A stretch of 64,000 nt of DNA, taken from assembly GCF_000245015.1 (NCBI RefSeq), contig NZ_JH600070.1, positions 2,899,511 through 2,963,510 on the forward strand. The letters run 5' to 3'. The notes beneath the pieces are model-generated. The model searched no databases. It worked only from the letters and a program-made list of their open reading frames with translations, and had not been told where the DNA came from. A program made the position numbers and the translations under genes. Positions 8,543 through 18,084 of the stretch are shown here, in pieces; position 1 is the first letter of the stretch, and every line of letters starts with the position of its first letter. This stretch comes from Beggiatoa alba B18LD. Lineage in GTDB: Bacteria > Pseudomonadota > Gammaproteobacteria > Beggiatoales > Beggiatoaceae.

Positions 8543-11455
8543 CTAAACGGTGCGCCGTTCCCACTGACCGTCTAATTTATCCAAGGCTTTTGCATCACCC
8601 AATACAGCAATACTTGCACGCTCAGATTGTAAATAAGTCATTGCAACCCGTTGTAAATCTTCAAGCGTGACCGCTAAAACTCGTTGACGCAAAGCGCGAC
8701 GTTGTTCAGGGGTACGCCCAAATAAACCCGCCATAAACGCATTCACTGCTTCACCCGCAGGCGACCCAGGGCGGTCTATTCGTCCAATCACCCCTAAAAT
8801 AGCCTCTTCTAACACCCGTTCATCATGTGTCGTTTGCTGTAACCATATCAAGGCATTGTCAAAATCGCGCAAACTCTCGCTTAATCGTGGGTCTCGGTAG
8901 GATAAGAAGCGAAATGCCCCTTTTTCCCCATCATAAACCGCTGTTCCCCCATACGCGCCCCCTTGCTCACGGATAACACGGTGCAAATAGCCATTACGTA
9001 AAAAATCGCCTAAAACAATCAACGCAGGTGTATCCCGATGATTTGCTGAAGTAACAGGATAGGCTTTAGCACAAAAATTCACAGAGGTAGCCGTTGCCCA
9101 TGCTTGGCGGATAACCCGTTTAACAGGGGTTGGCATGTATAAAGGACTATTCGCTTTTACAGCCGGTATAGACTGCCAACACTGCTCCAATATAGTCGCC
9201 AATGTCGCACGTTGTTCAGGTTCACAAACAACCAATAATTGACGCGGAGCCGTTAAAAATGCATCACGAATTTGCGTTAATTTATCCGCAAAGGTTTTCA
9301 AGGCATTGGGACTGGTTAAACTATCATCTAACTGCCGTATCGTTAGCAACCCTTCTAAGCCATACCACCGATGAGTCATTGCCCCTGTTGGACTAATGCC
9401 CGCACTAGAAGCGACCGACACATAATTATGTCCACGCTCAGTCACGCCATTATCTTGGTCAGAACGAATCTGCTCGATAAGCTCGCGCAAGCGGTCTAAT
9501 TCATCAAAACGTGCTTTGCTTAAGGTATCGCATAAAAGTTGCGCCGTTGCTTGTTGATTACGGACTAACGATTTTGTTGATAAAGTAAAGACACTGCGCA
9601 CCACTTGCGGGTCATCGACACTGCTACGTATCCCGATGCGCGTACCTAATCCACCACAAATTAAAGCTTGCCATGTCGCATTTTCTCGATAATTCCGCTC
9701 GCCACAACCCACTTCACTTAAACAATCACAAAATAAAGGGACATAATCTAACAACTCAGGCGGTAACGCAGGTAAATCAATGGCAACTGTCATATAGACC
9801 ATGCCATTCGTACTCCGTTCATACCATGTTGTTGGTAAATTCGCAATTGCCCGTGCTGAACCTTCAGGAATAAAAAAGTCTGCTGGTACATCGGCTAAAG
9901 TTACTTTTGGCAAAATATCAGGGTCGGAAGGTGTTTCCTGTTTTACCTTTAAGATTTTTGCCTGCTCGATTAACCGCGCTTTTTCAGCCTCGCTTAAATG
10001 GGCTTGAATCTCCGCTAACCGTGCTATTTCTTCAGTTTCTTCTTGCTTAGTTAAGGTTTTGCTAGGCTGCATGACTAAACGCAAACGATGCGGATTATCT
10101 AGCAACAATTGACGGGCTAATTGCGGAATAAACTGCGGATTTTTGCAATCTTCTCGCAACGCATTTAAAGCATCATCAATATCTAAAAAATCAATCGGGT
10201 CGCCACCGTGCAAAGTTGGGGCGACGCACTGCAATAATAATTGCAAGCCATAGGGCACACCATCGCCTGAGACTTCCCGCTGTGCTAATTCAATTTGATG
10301 TAAAACTGCATCCACTAACGACGGTTCAACCCCATTTTCAGCAACATCCTGTAAAACGTCGAAAATTAAGGCTTCTATTGCCTCCACATTCTCAGGGTTA
10401 GCCCCTTCTAAACCACAGACGAAACAACTTTCTTTCGCATTCTCATCAAAACCGCATAAAGAGGAAGGTGACAAACCTAAATCCGTTGTTTCCAACGCAT
10501 GACGCAAGGGAGCGGCACTATTTTCTAACAACACCCCGCCCAATAAATCCGCGTTTAAATTTTCTCGAACATTGGTACTCTCATTCAATAACCACGCTAA
10601 TAAAACATGGGTTCTATCTTCCGTTTCCTCATGTTCCCCAATCGGATACTCTAAAACCACTGATTGAGGGGCAGTAAAACGTTGCTCATTGCCTACGGAT
10701 AACTGCGTATCTAAAGGCTCAAAACGCGACAAGGCACGAGTTTCAAAAAAGTCCTGATGATGCTCGGCGGATAAATCGCCATAGGTAAAAAAGGCTGCAT
10801 TGCTCGGATGATAATGACTCGCATGAAACGCTTTTAGCTGTTCATGGGTTAAACTGGGAATATCAGACGGCTCACCGCCCGCATTATGATGATAGGTTGT
10901 TGTCGGATATAAATATTTATTTAAAGCGATAAGTAAGCGTTGAATGGGAGAACTCATTGCCCCCTTCATCTCGTTATACACCACCCCTTTAAACAACAAA
11001 GGCGACTGCGCATCGTCAGGCGTTGAAAATTCTAAACGATGCCCCTCCTGTGCAAAATCTAAGGGTTCTAACAAAGGAAAAAACACCGCATCTAAATACA
11101 CTTGCAATAAATTATCGAAATCTTTACGGCTTTGACTCGCAAACGGATACGCTGTCCAATCACTGCCCGTGAATGCATTCATAAACGTATTTAAAGACCG
11201 TCGAGTCATCATAAAAAACGGGTCACGCACAGGATAACGCTGACTACCACACAATGCCGTATGTTCTAAAATATGCGCAACCCCCGTTGAATCCTCAGGC
11301 ACGGTTAAAAATGTCACCATAAACACATTATTACTATCTTCAGCGGCTAAATGGATATGTCTAGCCCCTGTTTTTAGGTGACGATACTCTTCAAAAGTAA
11401 CTTGCAAACTTACAATGGGAATACGGCGTACTAACGTAAACGCGGGATGAGTCAT
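8543..11455 (-). CDS. Presequence-protease-like M16C zinc metallopeptidase
   Basis: 970 residues, the normal size for PreP/Cym1-type proteases (four homologous domains in one chain). The inverted zinc motif HILEHTALCGS (HxxEH) is near residue 81, with the downstream glutamate in FKGVVYNEMKGAM. No signal peptide is seen, so it is probably cytoplasmic and degrades peptides; organellar PreP clears targeting peptides. The C-terminal half has the peptidase M16C-associated features such as REQGGAYGG. It is followed by thyA. Substrates in bacteria are not established. Confidence 0.9.
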   Translation of the reverse strand: MTHPAFTLVRRIPIVSLQVTFEEYRHLKTGARHIHLAAEDSNNVFMVTFLTVPEDSTGVAHILEHTALCGSQRYPVRDPFFMMTRRSLNTFMNAFTGSDWTAYPFASQSRKDFDNLLQVYLDAVFFPLLEPLDFAQEGHRLEFSTPDDAQSPLLFKGVVYNEMKGAMSSPIQRLLIALNKYLYPTTTYHHNAGGEPSDIPSLTHEQLKAFHASHYHPSNAAFFTYGDLSAEHHQDFFETRALSRFEPLDTQLSVGNEQRFTAPQSVVLEYPIGEHEETEDRTHVLLAWLLNESTNVRENLNADLLGGVLLENSAAPLRHALETTDLGLSPSSLCGFDENAKESCFVCGLEGANPENVEAIEALIFDVLQDVAENGVEPSLVDAVLHQIELAQREVSGDGVPYGLQLLLQCVAPTLHGGDPIDFLDIDDALNALREDCKNPQFIPQLARQLLLDNPHRLRLVMQPSKTLTKQEETEEIARLAEIQAHLSEAEKARLIEQAKILKVKQETPSDPDILPKVTLADVPADFFIPEGSARAIANLPTTWYERSTNGMVYMTVAIDLPALPPELLDYVPLFCDCLSEVGCGERNYRENATWQALICGGLGTRIGIRSSVDDPQVVRSVFTLSTKSLVRNQQATAQLLCDTLSKARFDELDRLRELIEQIRSDQDNGVTERGHNYVSVASSAGISPTGAMTHRWYGLEGLLTIRQLDDSLTSPNALKTFADKLTQIRDAFLTAPRQLLVVCEPEQRATLATILEQCWQSIPAVKANSPLYMPTPVKRVIRQAWATATSVNFCAKAYPVTSANHRDTPALIVLGDFLRNGYLHRVIREQGGAYGGTAVYDGEKGAFRFLSYRDPRLSESLRDFDNALIWLQQTTHDERVLEEAILGVIGRIDRPGSPAGEAVNAFMAGLFGRTPEQRRALRQRVLAVTLEDLQRVAMTYLQSERASIAVLGDAKALDKLDGQWERRTV

Positions 11456-11703
11456 GCCAATGTCCTAATTAAAATCTTTAGTTTTAATAAAAATATTTCA
11501 TCAATAAAAAGTTATTAACTATTCTCATTGATACAATTTACGTATTGCTGAGAACGCCCCAAAAAAGAACGTCAATATACGTCTTTTACACACGAAAATC
11601 ACCGATCTAATTTACCCTCATTAACTTGTAAGAGCAGAATAGACTTTTTTACAATACCTACCCTTTTTCATTTTTTTACTACCTCACAGCGAAGCACACA
11701 ACT

Positions 11704-12795
11704 ATGGGATTCAAATGCGGTATCGTCGGCTTACCCAATGTCGGCAAATCAACCTTATTCAACGCCTTAACTAATGCCAACATCCAAGCAGAAAATTACC
11801 CCTTTTGTACAATAGACCCTAACGTCGGCGTAGTTGCTATGCCTGATGTCCGTTTAGACGCACTCGCGACAATCGTCAAACCACAGCGCGTGCTTCCCAC
11901 CAGCATGGAATTTGTCGACATTGCAGGCTTAGTCGCAGGTGCGTCTAAAGGCGAAGGTTTAGGCAACAAATTTTTAGCCAATATTCGTGAAACTCAAGCC
12001 ATTGCCCACGTTGTCCGCTGTTTTGAAAACGACGACATTATTCACGTTGCGGGCAAAGTCAACCCACTTGCCGATATTGAAGTCATTCACACCGAATTAG
12101 CCCTTGCCGACATGGACACCGTTGACCGCGCACTACAACGAGTTGCGAAAAACTGCAAAAGTGGGAACAAAGAAGCCCTTGCCCAAAAAAGCCTATTCGA
12201 ACGACTCTTTGCCCAACTCGACGCAGGCAAAGCCGTGCGCGGGCTAAGTCTCAATGAAGAAGAACAACAATGGATTAAAGAGCTACACCTACTCACGGCA
12301 AAACCGACTGTGTACATTGCCAATGTCAACGAAGACGGCTTCGAAAACAATCCCTATTTAGACCAAGTTCGCCAACTTGCCGAACAAGAAAATGCGGTTG
12401 TTGTTCCCGTCTGCGCAAAAACTGAATCTGAATTAGTCGCCCTTGATGCCGAAGAACGACAAGAATTTTTACAAGAAATGGGGATGGATGAACCTGGTTT
12501 AAATCGCGTGATTCATGCAGGCTACCGCTTACTAGGCTTACAAACCTACTTTACTGCAGGTGAAAAAGAAGTGAGAGCATGGACAGTTGCCATCGGTGCA
12601 ACCGCTCCCCAAGCCGCTGCGGTCATTCATACCGATTTCGAAAAAGGCTTTATCCGTGCTGAAGTTATCGCTTACAACGATTTCGTCGCCTACAAAGGTG
12701 AACAAGGCGCGAAAGAAGCGGGCAAATGGCGGTTAGAAGGTAAAGAGTACATTGTACAAGACGGCGACGTGATGCACTTCCGTTTTAATGTGTAA
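11704..12795 (+). CDS. ychF: Redox-responsive ATPase YchF (Obg-like)
   Basis: 363 residues, the typical length. P loop [14 protein letters not shown], switch sequence [11 protein letters not shown]3 DIAGLV, an alpha-helical insert and a C-terminal TGS domain ([16 protein letters not shown]). YchF prefers ATP, binds ribosomes and is linked to oxidative stress and translation. It starts after a 248-bp divergent gap from the M16C protease gene. A hairpin follows the stop. Confidence 0.96.
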   Translation: MGFKCGIVGLPNVGKSTLFNALTNANIQAENYPFCTIDPNVGVVAMPDVRLDALATIVKPQRVLPTSMEFVDIAGLVAGASKGEGLGNKFLANIRETQAIAHVVRCFENDDIIHVAGKVNPLADIEVIHTELALADMDTVDRALQRVAKNCKSGNKEALAQKSLFERLFAQLDAGKAVRGLSLNEEEQQWIKELHLLTAKPTVYIANVNEDGFENNPYLDQVRQLAEQENAVVVPVCAKTESELVALDAEERQEFLQEMGMDEPGLNRVIHAGYRLLGLQTYFTAGEKEVRAWTVAIGATAPQAAAVIHTDFEKGFIRAEVIAYNDFVAYKGEQGAKEAGKWRLEGKEYIVQDGDVMHFRFNV

Positions 12796-12808
12796 CTGAT
12801 AATCGACG

Positions 12809-12847
12809 CATTGAAAGGACAGGAAATAATAGACTGTTCTTTCAATG
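12809..12847 (+). terminator. Hairpin terminator after ychF
   Basis: CATTGAAAGGACAG and CTGTTCTTTCAATG pair with one G-U, 13 bp after the ychF stop. A T-rich stretch follows after a short gap, so it is a less classical intrinsic terminator. Confidence 0.5.
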
Positions 12848-12935
12848 AATCCGTATTTTTTATAAAAACTATACTTTAATAAAGATTCAGTTCTGCAATA
12901 TCACATTAATTTGCTTGTACATGAGGGGCGATAAA

Positions 12936-13190
12936 ATGGGAAAATTTGCTATTCCTGATATTCAATTAACACTACATGTTGATAAAAATGGCATTTTAAA
13001 GCTACAACATCAATTACCTGAATATATGGCAGAACAAGATGTTGAGGTCGTCATTACGGTACACGCTAAACCCATAGAACATGCACCTAAAGCCCGTCCT
13101 TTAGGCTTGTTAAAAGGTCAATTTCAAGTGCCTGCGACATTTTTTGAACCGTTACCTTCAGAAATACTTGATGCATTTGAAGGAAAATAA
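12936..13190 (+). CDS. Antitoxin-like protein (DUF2281/VapB type)
   Basis: About 84 residues from the ATG at 12936, which has GAGG nine bases upstream; an earlier ATG at 12915 lacks a site. The C-terminal segment with GLLKGQFQVPATFFEPLP and a terminal acidic patch resembles DUF2281 antitoxins, which wrap around a PIN toxin. The N-terminal beta-rich part would dimerise and bind the operator. It lies two bases from the toxin start, the usual antitoxin-first order. The family call comes from pattern memory. Confidence 0.7.
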   Translation: MGKFAIPDIQLTLHVDKNGILKLQHQLPEYMAEQDVEVVITVHAKPIEHAPKARPLGLLKGQFQVPATFFEPLPSEILDAFEGK

Positions 13191-13192
13191 AT

Positions 13193-13579
13193 GTGGATAT
13201 CTTACTCGATACACATGCATTTTTATGGCTAACTTACGATGCACCTGAATTATCCGAACAAGCAAAAATACTGTTTCGTGATGTTAATAATAATATTTAT
13301 TTCAGTGTTGTTTCTGCATGGGAAATAAGCGTTAAATACCAACTGGGTAAGTTACCACTACCTAAACTCCCAATGGATTTTATTGAGGAACAACGAAATA
13401 TTTATAATATAACAACGTTAGACTTAAACGAATCAAGCATTCGCTATTTACTGACCTTGCCAAATTATCACAAAGACCCTTTTGACCGTATGTTAATCTG
13501 CCAAGCCTTAACGCATGATTTAACACTATTAACAACAGATTCATTTATCAGGCAATATCCTGTAAAAACAATCTGGTAA
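13193..13579 (+). CDS. PIN-domain ribonuclease toxin (VapC family)
   Basis: 128 residues from a GTG start directly after the antitoxin stop. MDILLDTHAFLWLT carries the first catalytic Asp, AWEISVKYQLGKL the conserved Glu, and NYHKDPFDRMLICQAL the DPFDR acid pair; TTDSFIRQY supplies the final Asp. All PIN acids are present, so it is probably an active RNase that cuts tRNA or rRNA when free of antitoxin. Pair autoregulation is expected from the family. Confidence 0.85.
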   Translation: MDILLDTHAFLWLTYDAPELSEQAKILFRDVNNNIYFSVVSAWEISVKYQLGKLPLPKLPMDFIEEQRNIYNITTLDLNESSIRYLLTLPNYHKDPFDRMLICQALTHDLTLLTTDSFIRQYPVKTIW

Positions 13580-13583
13580 ACTC

Positions 13584-13622
13584 TAAGTTAGAGGGGCAAC
13601 CCTGCTACCCCTCCTCAACTTA
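13584..13622. terminator. Imperfect bidirectional hairpin between toxin gene and ccmI
   Basis: AAGTTAGAGGGGCA pairs imperfectly with TACCCCTCCTCAACTT between two convergent stops. No strong T tract; likely a shared terminator. Confidence 0.4.
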
Positions 13623-13623
13623 A

Positions 13624-14871
13624 CTACTTCACCACCTTATCAATCATAATCTGAATCGGCTCAACGTGCGGTAAACTCAACGTAGAACTCTCGCCCATTA
13701 AATCGCCCATTTGTGGCATAGCGTTACCACTGGCAGAAATACGAGCGAAGACAACAACCGATTGCGCAGATGATAACTTCATCGTCGGCATTGCGCTGGT
13801 TGTATCGTCTAAAATCACATTATTAATCGGTAACTCACTCGCCTGCTTACGCACGATGGCTAAAGGCATTCGCCCCCCTTGTGCAGGACGGGCATAAATA
13901 AATAAAGTTGCATTTGCGGGCAATTGCGTTTTTAAAGAGTCAGCTAACTGCACATTGACCGATAATTGCACCGCAGCGGTATTATTACTATTACGACTAC
14001 TCGCAGACTCAGCGGGTACACTGCTCATGCCCTCGCTTTGCAACAACTCCCGTGCTTGCGCAATATGTTTTTCAATAATCTGACGGTCTTCCGCTTCTTC
14101 AGGCTTTAACTGTGCTAACAAACTTTCCCAGCGTTCAATCGCTTTGCGATAATCGCCCAATTGCGCCATGGCTAAACCCGATAACCATAAGGCTTTAATA
14201 TGAGTCGGTTCAAAGGCTAAGGCTTTATCCAATAATTCACTGGGTTGCCCTGTTAACTGCTCATTATTCGCCATTGCCATAGCTTCCGCTAAATCCACTA
14301 ACGCGCCCGCATCCTGTTCGCCTTTTAAACGAATCACCTGATTAAATGCGGGGATAGCATCTTGATAACGCTGTAATACCATATAAGACCGTCCCAACAT
14401 CTGCCAGCCGACAGGGTCATCGGGATTGTCCTGCATTTTCTTTGCGAGTTTTTCCACCATTTGCGGAAACTCCGCCATTTTCTCGCTCATCATTGGATTT
14501 TCTGCTTTTGCAGGCGGTTCAATTAAATCAGGTGTACCAAATTCATAATAAAGCCCAGTCGCCAGCAGTGGCACGAACAGCAAGACAATGACACTTGCCC
14601 AACGAGCGCGTGCTTGCATCATCGCTTGTGAACCACTTTTTAATTCTGTACTTAACGTTTTCTGCAATTCTTGTTTCGCAATCTCTTTTTGCGCAACGCT
14701 TAACGTTTCATCTGCATCAATATCTCGACATTTTTCTTTATAAATCGCCACATTCATGGCGTTAATGCTTTGCGTTTCACTGGGTAAACTCGTCCGTCGA
14801 AAAAAAGGCGGAATAACAAAAGCTAAAGCAAGCAACGTTAAAAGACTCGCAGAAATCCAAAAGGTCAGCAT
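13624..14871 (-). CDS. ccmI: Cytochrome c maturation protein CcmI (CycH)
   Basis: 415 residues. Membrane segments at about 3-22 and 92-110 flank a cytoplasmic loop. The periplasmic part has TPR repeats (about 130-270, for example GWQMLGRSYMVLQRY) that hold apocytochrome c C-termini, then the C-terminal beta domain (about 300-415). CcmI chaperones apocytochromes to the CcmFH haem ligation complex. In most gammaproteobacteria it follows ccmH directly; here three unrelated genes lie between them, although all are on the same strand. Confidence 0.92.
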   Translation of the reverse strand: MLTFWISASLLTLLALAFVIPPFFRRTSLPSETQSINAMNVAIYKEKCRDIDADETLSVAQKEIAKQELQKTLSTELKSGSQAMMQARARWASVIVLLFVPLLATGLYYEFGTPDLIEPPAKAENPMMSEKMAEFPQMVEKLAKKMQDNPDDPVGWQMLGRSYMVLQRYQDAIPAFNQVIRLKGEQDAGALVDLAEAMAMANNEQLTGQPSELLDKALAFEPTHIKALWLSGLAMAQLGDYRKAIERWESLLAQLKPEEAEDRQIIEKHIAQARELLQSEGMSSVPAESASSRNSNNTAAVQLSVNVQLADSLKTQLPANATLFIYARPAQGGRMPLAIVRKQASELPINNVILDDTTSAMPTMKLSSAQSVVVFARISASGNAMPQMGDLMGESSTLSLPHVEPIQIMIDKVVK

Positions 14872-14984
14872 GAATAAATCCTAAGTAAAAAAGTAGATAG
14901 CGTAAGCATGTTGGCTTAATCGCTGATGAAGGTAGTCATAGAAAGGGGAAACGCTTAGTCGATGGTTATGGTTAAAGCGTGCAT

Positions 14985-15674
14985 TTAATTATCGTTAACA
15001 GCTAGATGATTCCAAATAATATTTTTCTTCGTCCAGTGTTCATCTATTTGTTGAATAAAGTTTGGGGCAACTAATTTTGCACGCATATTTAACCAATGTT
15101 CAGATTCTTGACGAATAATTAAGCCTTCGCGTTTGTGATATGAATAACAGCTTTGTTTATCCAATAATTTTTTTAACTCTTGTTCTGTTATTTTTCCTTT
15201 AAATAAACAGGAAACATGGTTTAAATTTAAAGTTTTTACTAACTCATTACGTCGCGTTGTACTCCAAAACTGATGCGTATAATAATCATAAACATCAAAC
15301 ACTAAGAACCAATCTGGCAATTGTTCATAATATACGCTATGACAAGCTGCGCACCACTCCCCGAATAAAATTAAGTTATGCGTTAATGTATTTACTAAAT
15401 CATAGTGATGTTGTGCTAACCATTGTTTTAGTTTTCTAAACTGCCCACTAAATGGCTCTTTTAGGTATTGCCCACGGTTTTGTATTTGTAGATTTCCTTG
15501 TGCATCTACAGAAATACCTAAATTAGCCCCATCTATTTTTTCTTCTATAATAACTTCACTGTTTAATAAAGTAGTTACTTCTATCTTTTCTAGTAGTTTA
15601 TCGTTTCTTGGTATGCTAGTTCCTAGCCAGATAAGATGTGGTGTGTGTGGAAAACGAAAGAAGGGCTGTTGCAT
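14985..15674 (-). CDS. RNA ligase (Rnl2-like nucleotidyltransferase)
   Basis: 229 residues. All ligase motifs are visible: motif I EEKIDGANLGI with the AMP-accepting Lys at about 46, motif Ia NRGQYL, motif III LFGEWCAACHSVYY, motif IIIa WFLVFDVYD, motif IV EGLIIRQ and motif V RAKLVAPNF. It should seal 3'-OH/5'-PO4 RNA ends with ATP; small bacterial enzymes of this kind resemble the catalytic core of T4 Rnl2. Its ATG lies two bases after the PIN-like gene stop, so the two are translationally coupled. The role is inferred to be re-sealing RNA cut by its neighbour or by phage and toxin nucleases. Confidence 0.85.
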   Translation of the reverse strand: MQQPFFRFPHTPHLIWLGTSIPRNDKLLEKIEVTTLLNSEVIIEEKIDGANLGISVDAQGNLQIQNRGQYLKEPFSGQFRKLKQWLAQHHYDLVNTLTHNLILFGEWCAACHSVYYEQLPDWFLVFDVYDYYTHQFWSTTRRNELVKTLNLNHVSCLFKGKITEQELKKLLDKQSCYSYHKREGLIIRQESEHWLNMRAKLVAPNFIQQIDEHWTKKNIIWNHLAVNDN

Positions 15675-15676
15675 CT

Positions 15677-16192
15677 TTATTTTTTGCTCAACTTTTTTTC
15701 TTTAGGAAATTTTTTATTGTAAAACTTACGAATGTCTTCTGGGCATAAAAATTCAACGGTGATTCCTCTTTCTAAAAGCTCATTTTCCCAGTTTAACCAT
15801 TTACAATCTGTTGCTTGTAATATCTTCGGTTTATTAGGATGTGCATTAGCTACAGTAACAAATTTTTTATCTGGTTCGTCAAAATTAGATAATTCACCGT
15901 TAAAAACAAAGTTATTACCTTCAATGGATACTTGTTGACAATATTTTTCATTTTGTTCGTTTTGGAGTAACCATTTTAAGAAGACATCTCCTGCATCTTT
16001 ACTTTTTTTAGAATTAAGTTTCTTTCCATATTCTTTTAAAATTAAATAGCTATCATCAATAACAACGCAGCCTTTTTGTTGTATATCTGTTAGTTTTTTA
16101 ATGCATGCTAAAAAACAATCGTCAGAAACATCATCATGTACCTCGTTTGCAACCAGCAGCACATTTGTATCAATGACATAATAATTAGGCAT
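15677..16192 (-). CDS. PIN-like nuclease domain protein
   Basis: About 171 residues from the ATG at 16192, which overlaps the ATPase stop by 8 bp (ATGCCTAA). The N-terminus MPNYYVIDTNVLL is the first PIN strand with its Asp, followed by further acids in CVVIDDSYLILKEY, DAGDVFLKW, DEPDKKFVTVA and QATDCKWLNW, in PIN order. The C-terminus is very Lys-rich. It is longer than VapC toxins and lacks a VapB partner; its partner is more likely the ATPase. The class is assigned from the motif pattern alone. It is the middle gene of the cassette, which is more AT-rich than the flanking ccm genes. Confidence 0.72.
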   Translation of the reverse strand: MPNYYVIDTNVLLVANEVHDDVSDDCFLACIKKLTDIQQKGCVVIDDSYLILKEYGKKLNSKKSKDAGDVFLKWLLQNEQNEKYCQQVSIEGNNFVFNGELSNFDEPDKKFVTVANAHPNKPKILQATDCKWLNWENELLERGITVEFLCPEDIRKFYNKKFPKEKKLSKK

Positions 16193-17585
16193 TCTTTTTA
16201 TTGCCTTCTTTTCTTTTTTTATCAATAGCGGCTTTTTTTCTTGCAAAGATTTCTCCCATTTCATTGCCAAAGAAGTTATCGGGCCAGTTTTTTATGTTGC
16301 CAAACAAATCTAACTCCAGTGGTTCTAATTGTGCTGTTCCTGCCTCTCTTTTTACAAAATACATAGCAATATCATCTTGCTTTAATTTATCTTCTGCAAT
16401 ACGCCGTTGAATACGTGTTAATAAGTGTTCAGAGTGACTTTCAATAATCAATTGTGTATTGCGTGGTTTTCCATTTTCCCTAGCGTAAATAGCAGAAATA
16501 AATACGTCTGCAAGTTCTGCCTGTACTTGTGGATGTAGGTGAATCTCTGGTTGTTCCATTAATACCGTTGAGTTTGGTGGACAATAGAACGATTGCACTA
16601 AAGCAGGCAAAACTTGCGATACACCAAAGCCAACGTCTGTAATCTTTACTTCTGAATCAGAACCATGTGTTTTAACTAAAACCTCATATTCTTTTCGTCC
16701 ATCAGCAATAGGTTTTACAGTAAAACTATCAATAATTCCTAAATCTTTTAACCAACTTGCAATAAATTCATTAAAAGCTTGTAATCGCTGTTTTCCGCGA
16801 CGATTCAGTTTTCTTTCTCCCATTCTTGTTGCGGCAAGAATAGCGGCAATAGAAAACTCACCTTTTGAGCCAACACTCTCTGGAATGTCCCCTGACCACT
16901 GGTAAATACGGCGTGGATATTCTCGCAATGGTCCTAAGTAATATAAACGGTTTAAAACTGCTTCTGTTTCTAATGAAAAATCTATAATAAAATCAGAATT
17001 TTGAAAATATGCTCGGCTTTGATCTGAAATTCGATAAAACTTATCTAACTCATCTAATGACCATACTCGTCCCATTTTTCGGACTAAGTTAAATGGCGTA
17101 ACATTCAGAGAAATTTTTCCATTTTGATTTGAATAAGTAACATGTAATTTTTCTTCATCATTTATTTTTGTATCTCTAAAAGAAAACTCTAATTTACTGA
17201 CTTGAGGTTGTTCCGCTTTATTGGCTAATAAAGTTGTATTTAGACTCAGTTTATTTCCTCGATATTCTTTTTCTTGCGTTGAGTCCCTTACCACTAATTC
17301 TTTAGGAAGTAACCATGAAAGCTCAAACGATAAAGGTTGAGCTAAATCATGTTTATAAAGGCACTCCTTAAAAGTTCCTAAATCAATGAGTGTTGTATCA
17401 TCGCCTAAATGTAAAGCTCTTTTTCTATCTGCTGATAAAGCAGTTTGCTTAAGTGCTAATAACAAATGCCCAATACTACTTTTACCCGCACTATTTGCAC
17501 CAAAAATAATAGTTAATGGTGCTAATTTAATAACACCAGTATCTTTCCAAGCCTTAAAATTTTGAATGTGTAGCGAAGTTAGCAT
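16185..17585 (-). CDS. AAA family ATPase (ABC/SMC-like head, DUF3696 type)
   Basis: 466 residues. Walker A FGANSAGKSS (29-37), signature-like VGFGVSQVLPAL, Walker B VLMEQPEIHLHP and H loop LIIESHSEHLLTRI are all intact. The C-terminal segment ELDLFGNIKNWPDNFFG is typical of DUF3696 ATPases, relatives of the OLD/AriA group found in phage-defence operons. It lacks a TOPRIM nuclease, which the adjacent PIN protein could replace. The gene starts 36 bp after ccmH on the same strand with only a weak ribosome site and overlaps the PIN gene by 8 bp, as first gene of a three-gene unit. The role is inferred as sensor/switch for the nuclease. Confidence 0.85.
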   Translation of the reverse strand: MLTSLHIQNFKAWKDTGVIKLAPLTIIFGANSAGKSSIGHLLLALKQTALSADRKRALHLGDDTTLIDLGTFKECLYKHDLAQPLSFELSWLLPKELVVRDSTQEKEYRGNKLSLNTTLLANKAEQPQVSKLEFSFRDTKINDEEKLHVTYSNQNGKISLNVTPFNLVRKMGRVWSLDELDKFYRISDQSRAYFQNSDFIIDFSLETEAVLNRLYYLGPLREYPRRIYQWSGDIPESVGSKGEFSIAAILAATRMGERKLNRRGKQRLQAFNEFIASWLKDLGIIDSFTVKPIADGRKEYEVLVKTHGSDSEVKITDVGFGVSQVLPALVQSFYCPPNSTVLMEQPEIHLHPQVQAELADVFISAIYARENGKPRNTQLIIESHSEHLLTRIQRRIAEDKLKQDDIAMYFVKREAGTAQLEPLELDLFGNIKNWPDNFFGNEMGEIFARKKAAIDKKRKEGNKKNA

Positions 17586-17621
17586 TATGTTTTACAATTA
17601 AAGTGTTAATAAAAAGCCGAA

Positions 17622-18080
17622 TTACTCCCCTAACGCCTCTTTAACCCGTTTTTGCTCCTCTTCTGATAAGGTCGGGGGCGTGGTGGTTATTTTGGCGTGG
17701 TGGCGGATGAATAGGAATAAGACAATGATAGCAATGATAATTAAAGCAATCGGAGCTGCCCACAAAATCAGAGTTTTAGACTTTAAGGGGGGGTTGTAAA
17801 GGACGAAATCGCCGTAACGTTCGGTTAAAAAAGCGGTAATTTGTTCGTCACTTTCTCCCGCTTGCATTTTTTCGCGGATTAAATCGCGCATGTCTTGTGC
17901 TAATTCTGCGTCTGAATCAGCTAAGGATTGGTTTTGACAAACCACACAGCGTAATTCGGCAATCAGGGCTTTAAAGCGTTGTTCTTTTTCAGAATCATTA
18001 AAATAAATATTGGGTTTATCGACAGCGTAGCCGAATAGGGGTAAACAACAGAGAAATAGGAGTAAATAAATATGTTTCAT
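17622..18080 (-). CDS. ccmH: Cytochrome c maturation protein CcmH (CcmL type)
   Basis: 152 residues. Signal peptide (about 1-19), haem-ligation redox motif LRCVVCQNQS (Cys pair at about 45 and 48), a three-helix periplasmic domain and a C-terminal membrane anchor (about 103-125). It reduces the CxxCH cysteines of apocytochrome c at the CcmF site. It corresponds to the N-terminal half of E. coli CcmH, with CcmI encoded separately. ccmG ends 4 bp upstream. The expected next gene, ccmI, is displaced by the ATPase-PIN-ligase cassette. Confidence 0.95.
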   Translation of the reverse strand: MKHIYLLLFLCCLPLFGYAVDKPNIYFNDSEKEQRFKALIAELRCVVCQNQSLADSDAELAQDMRDLIREKMQAGESDEQITAFLTERYGDFVLYNPPLKSKTLILWAAPIALIIIAIIVLFLFIRHHAKITTTPPTLSEEEQKRVKEALGE

Positions 18081-18084
18081 AAAG

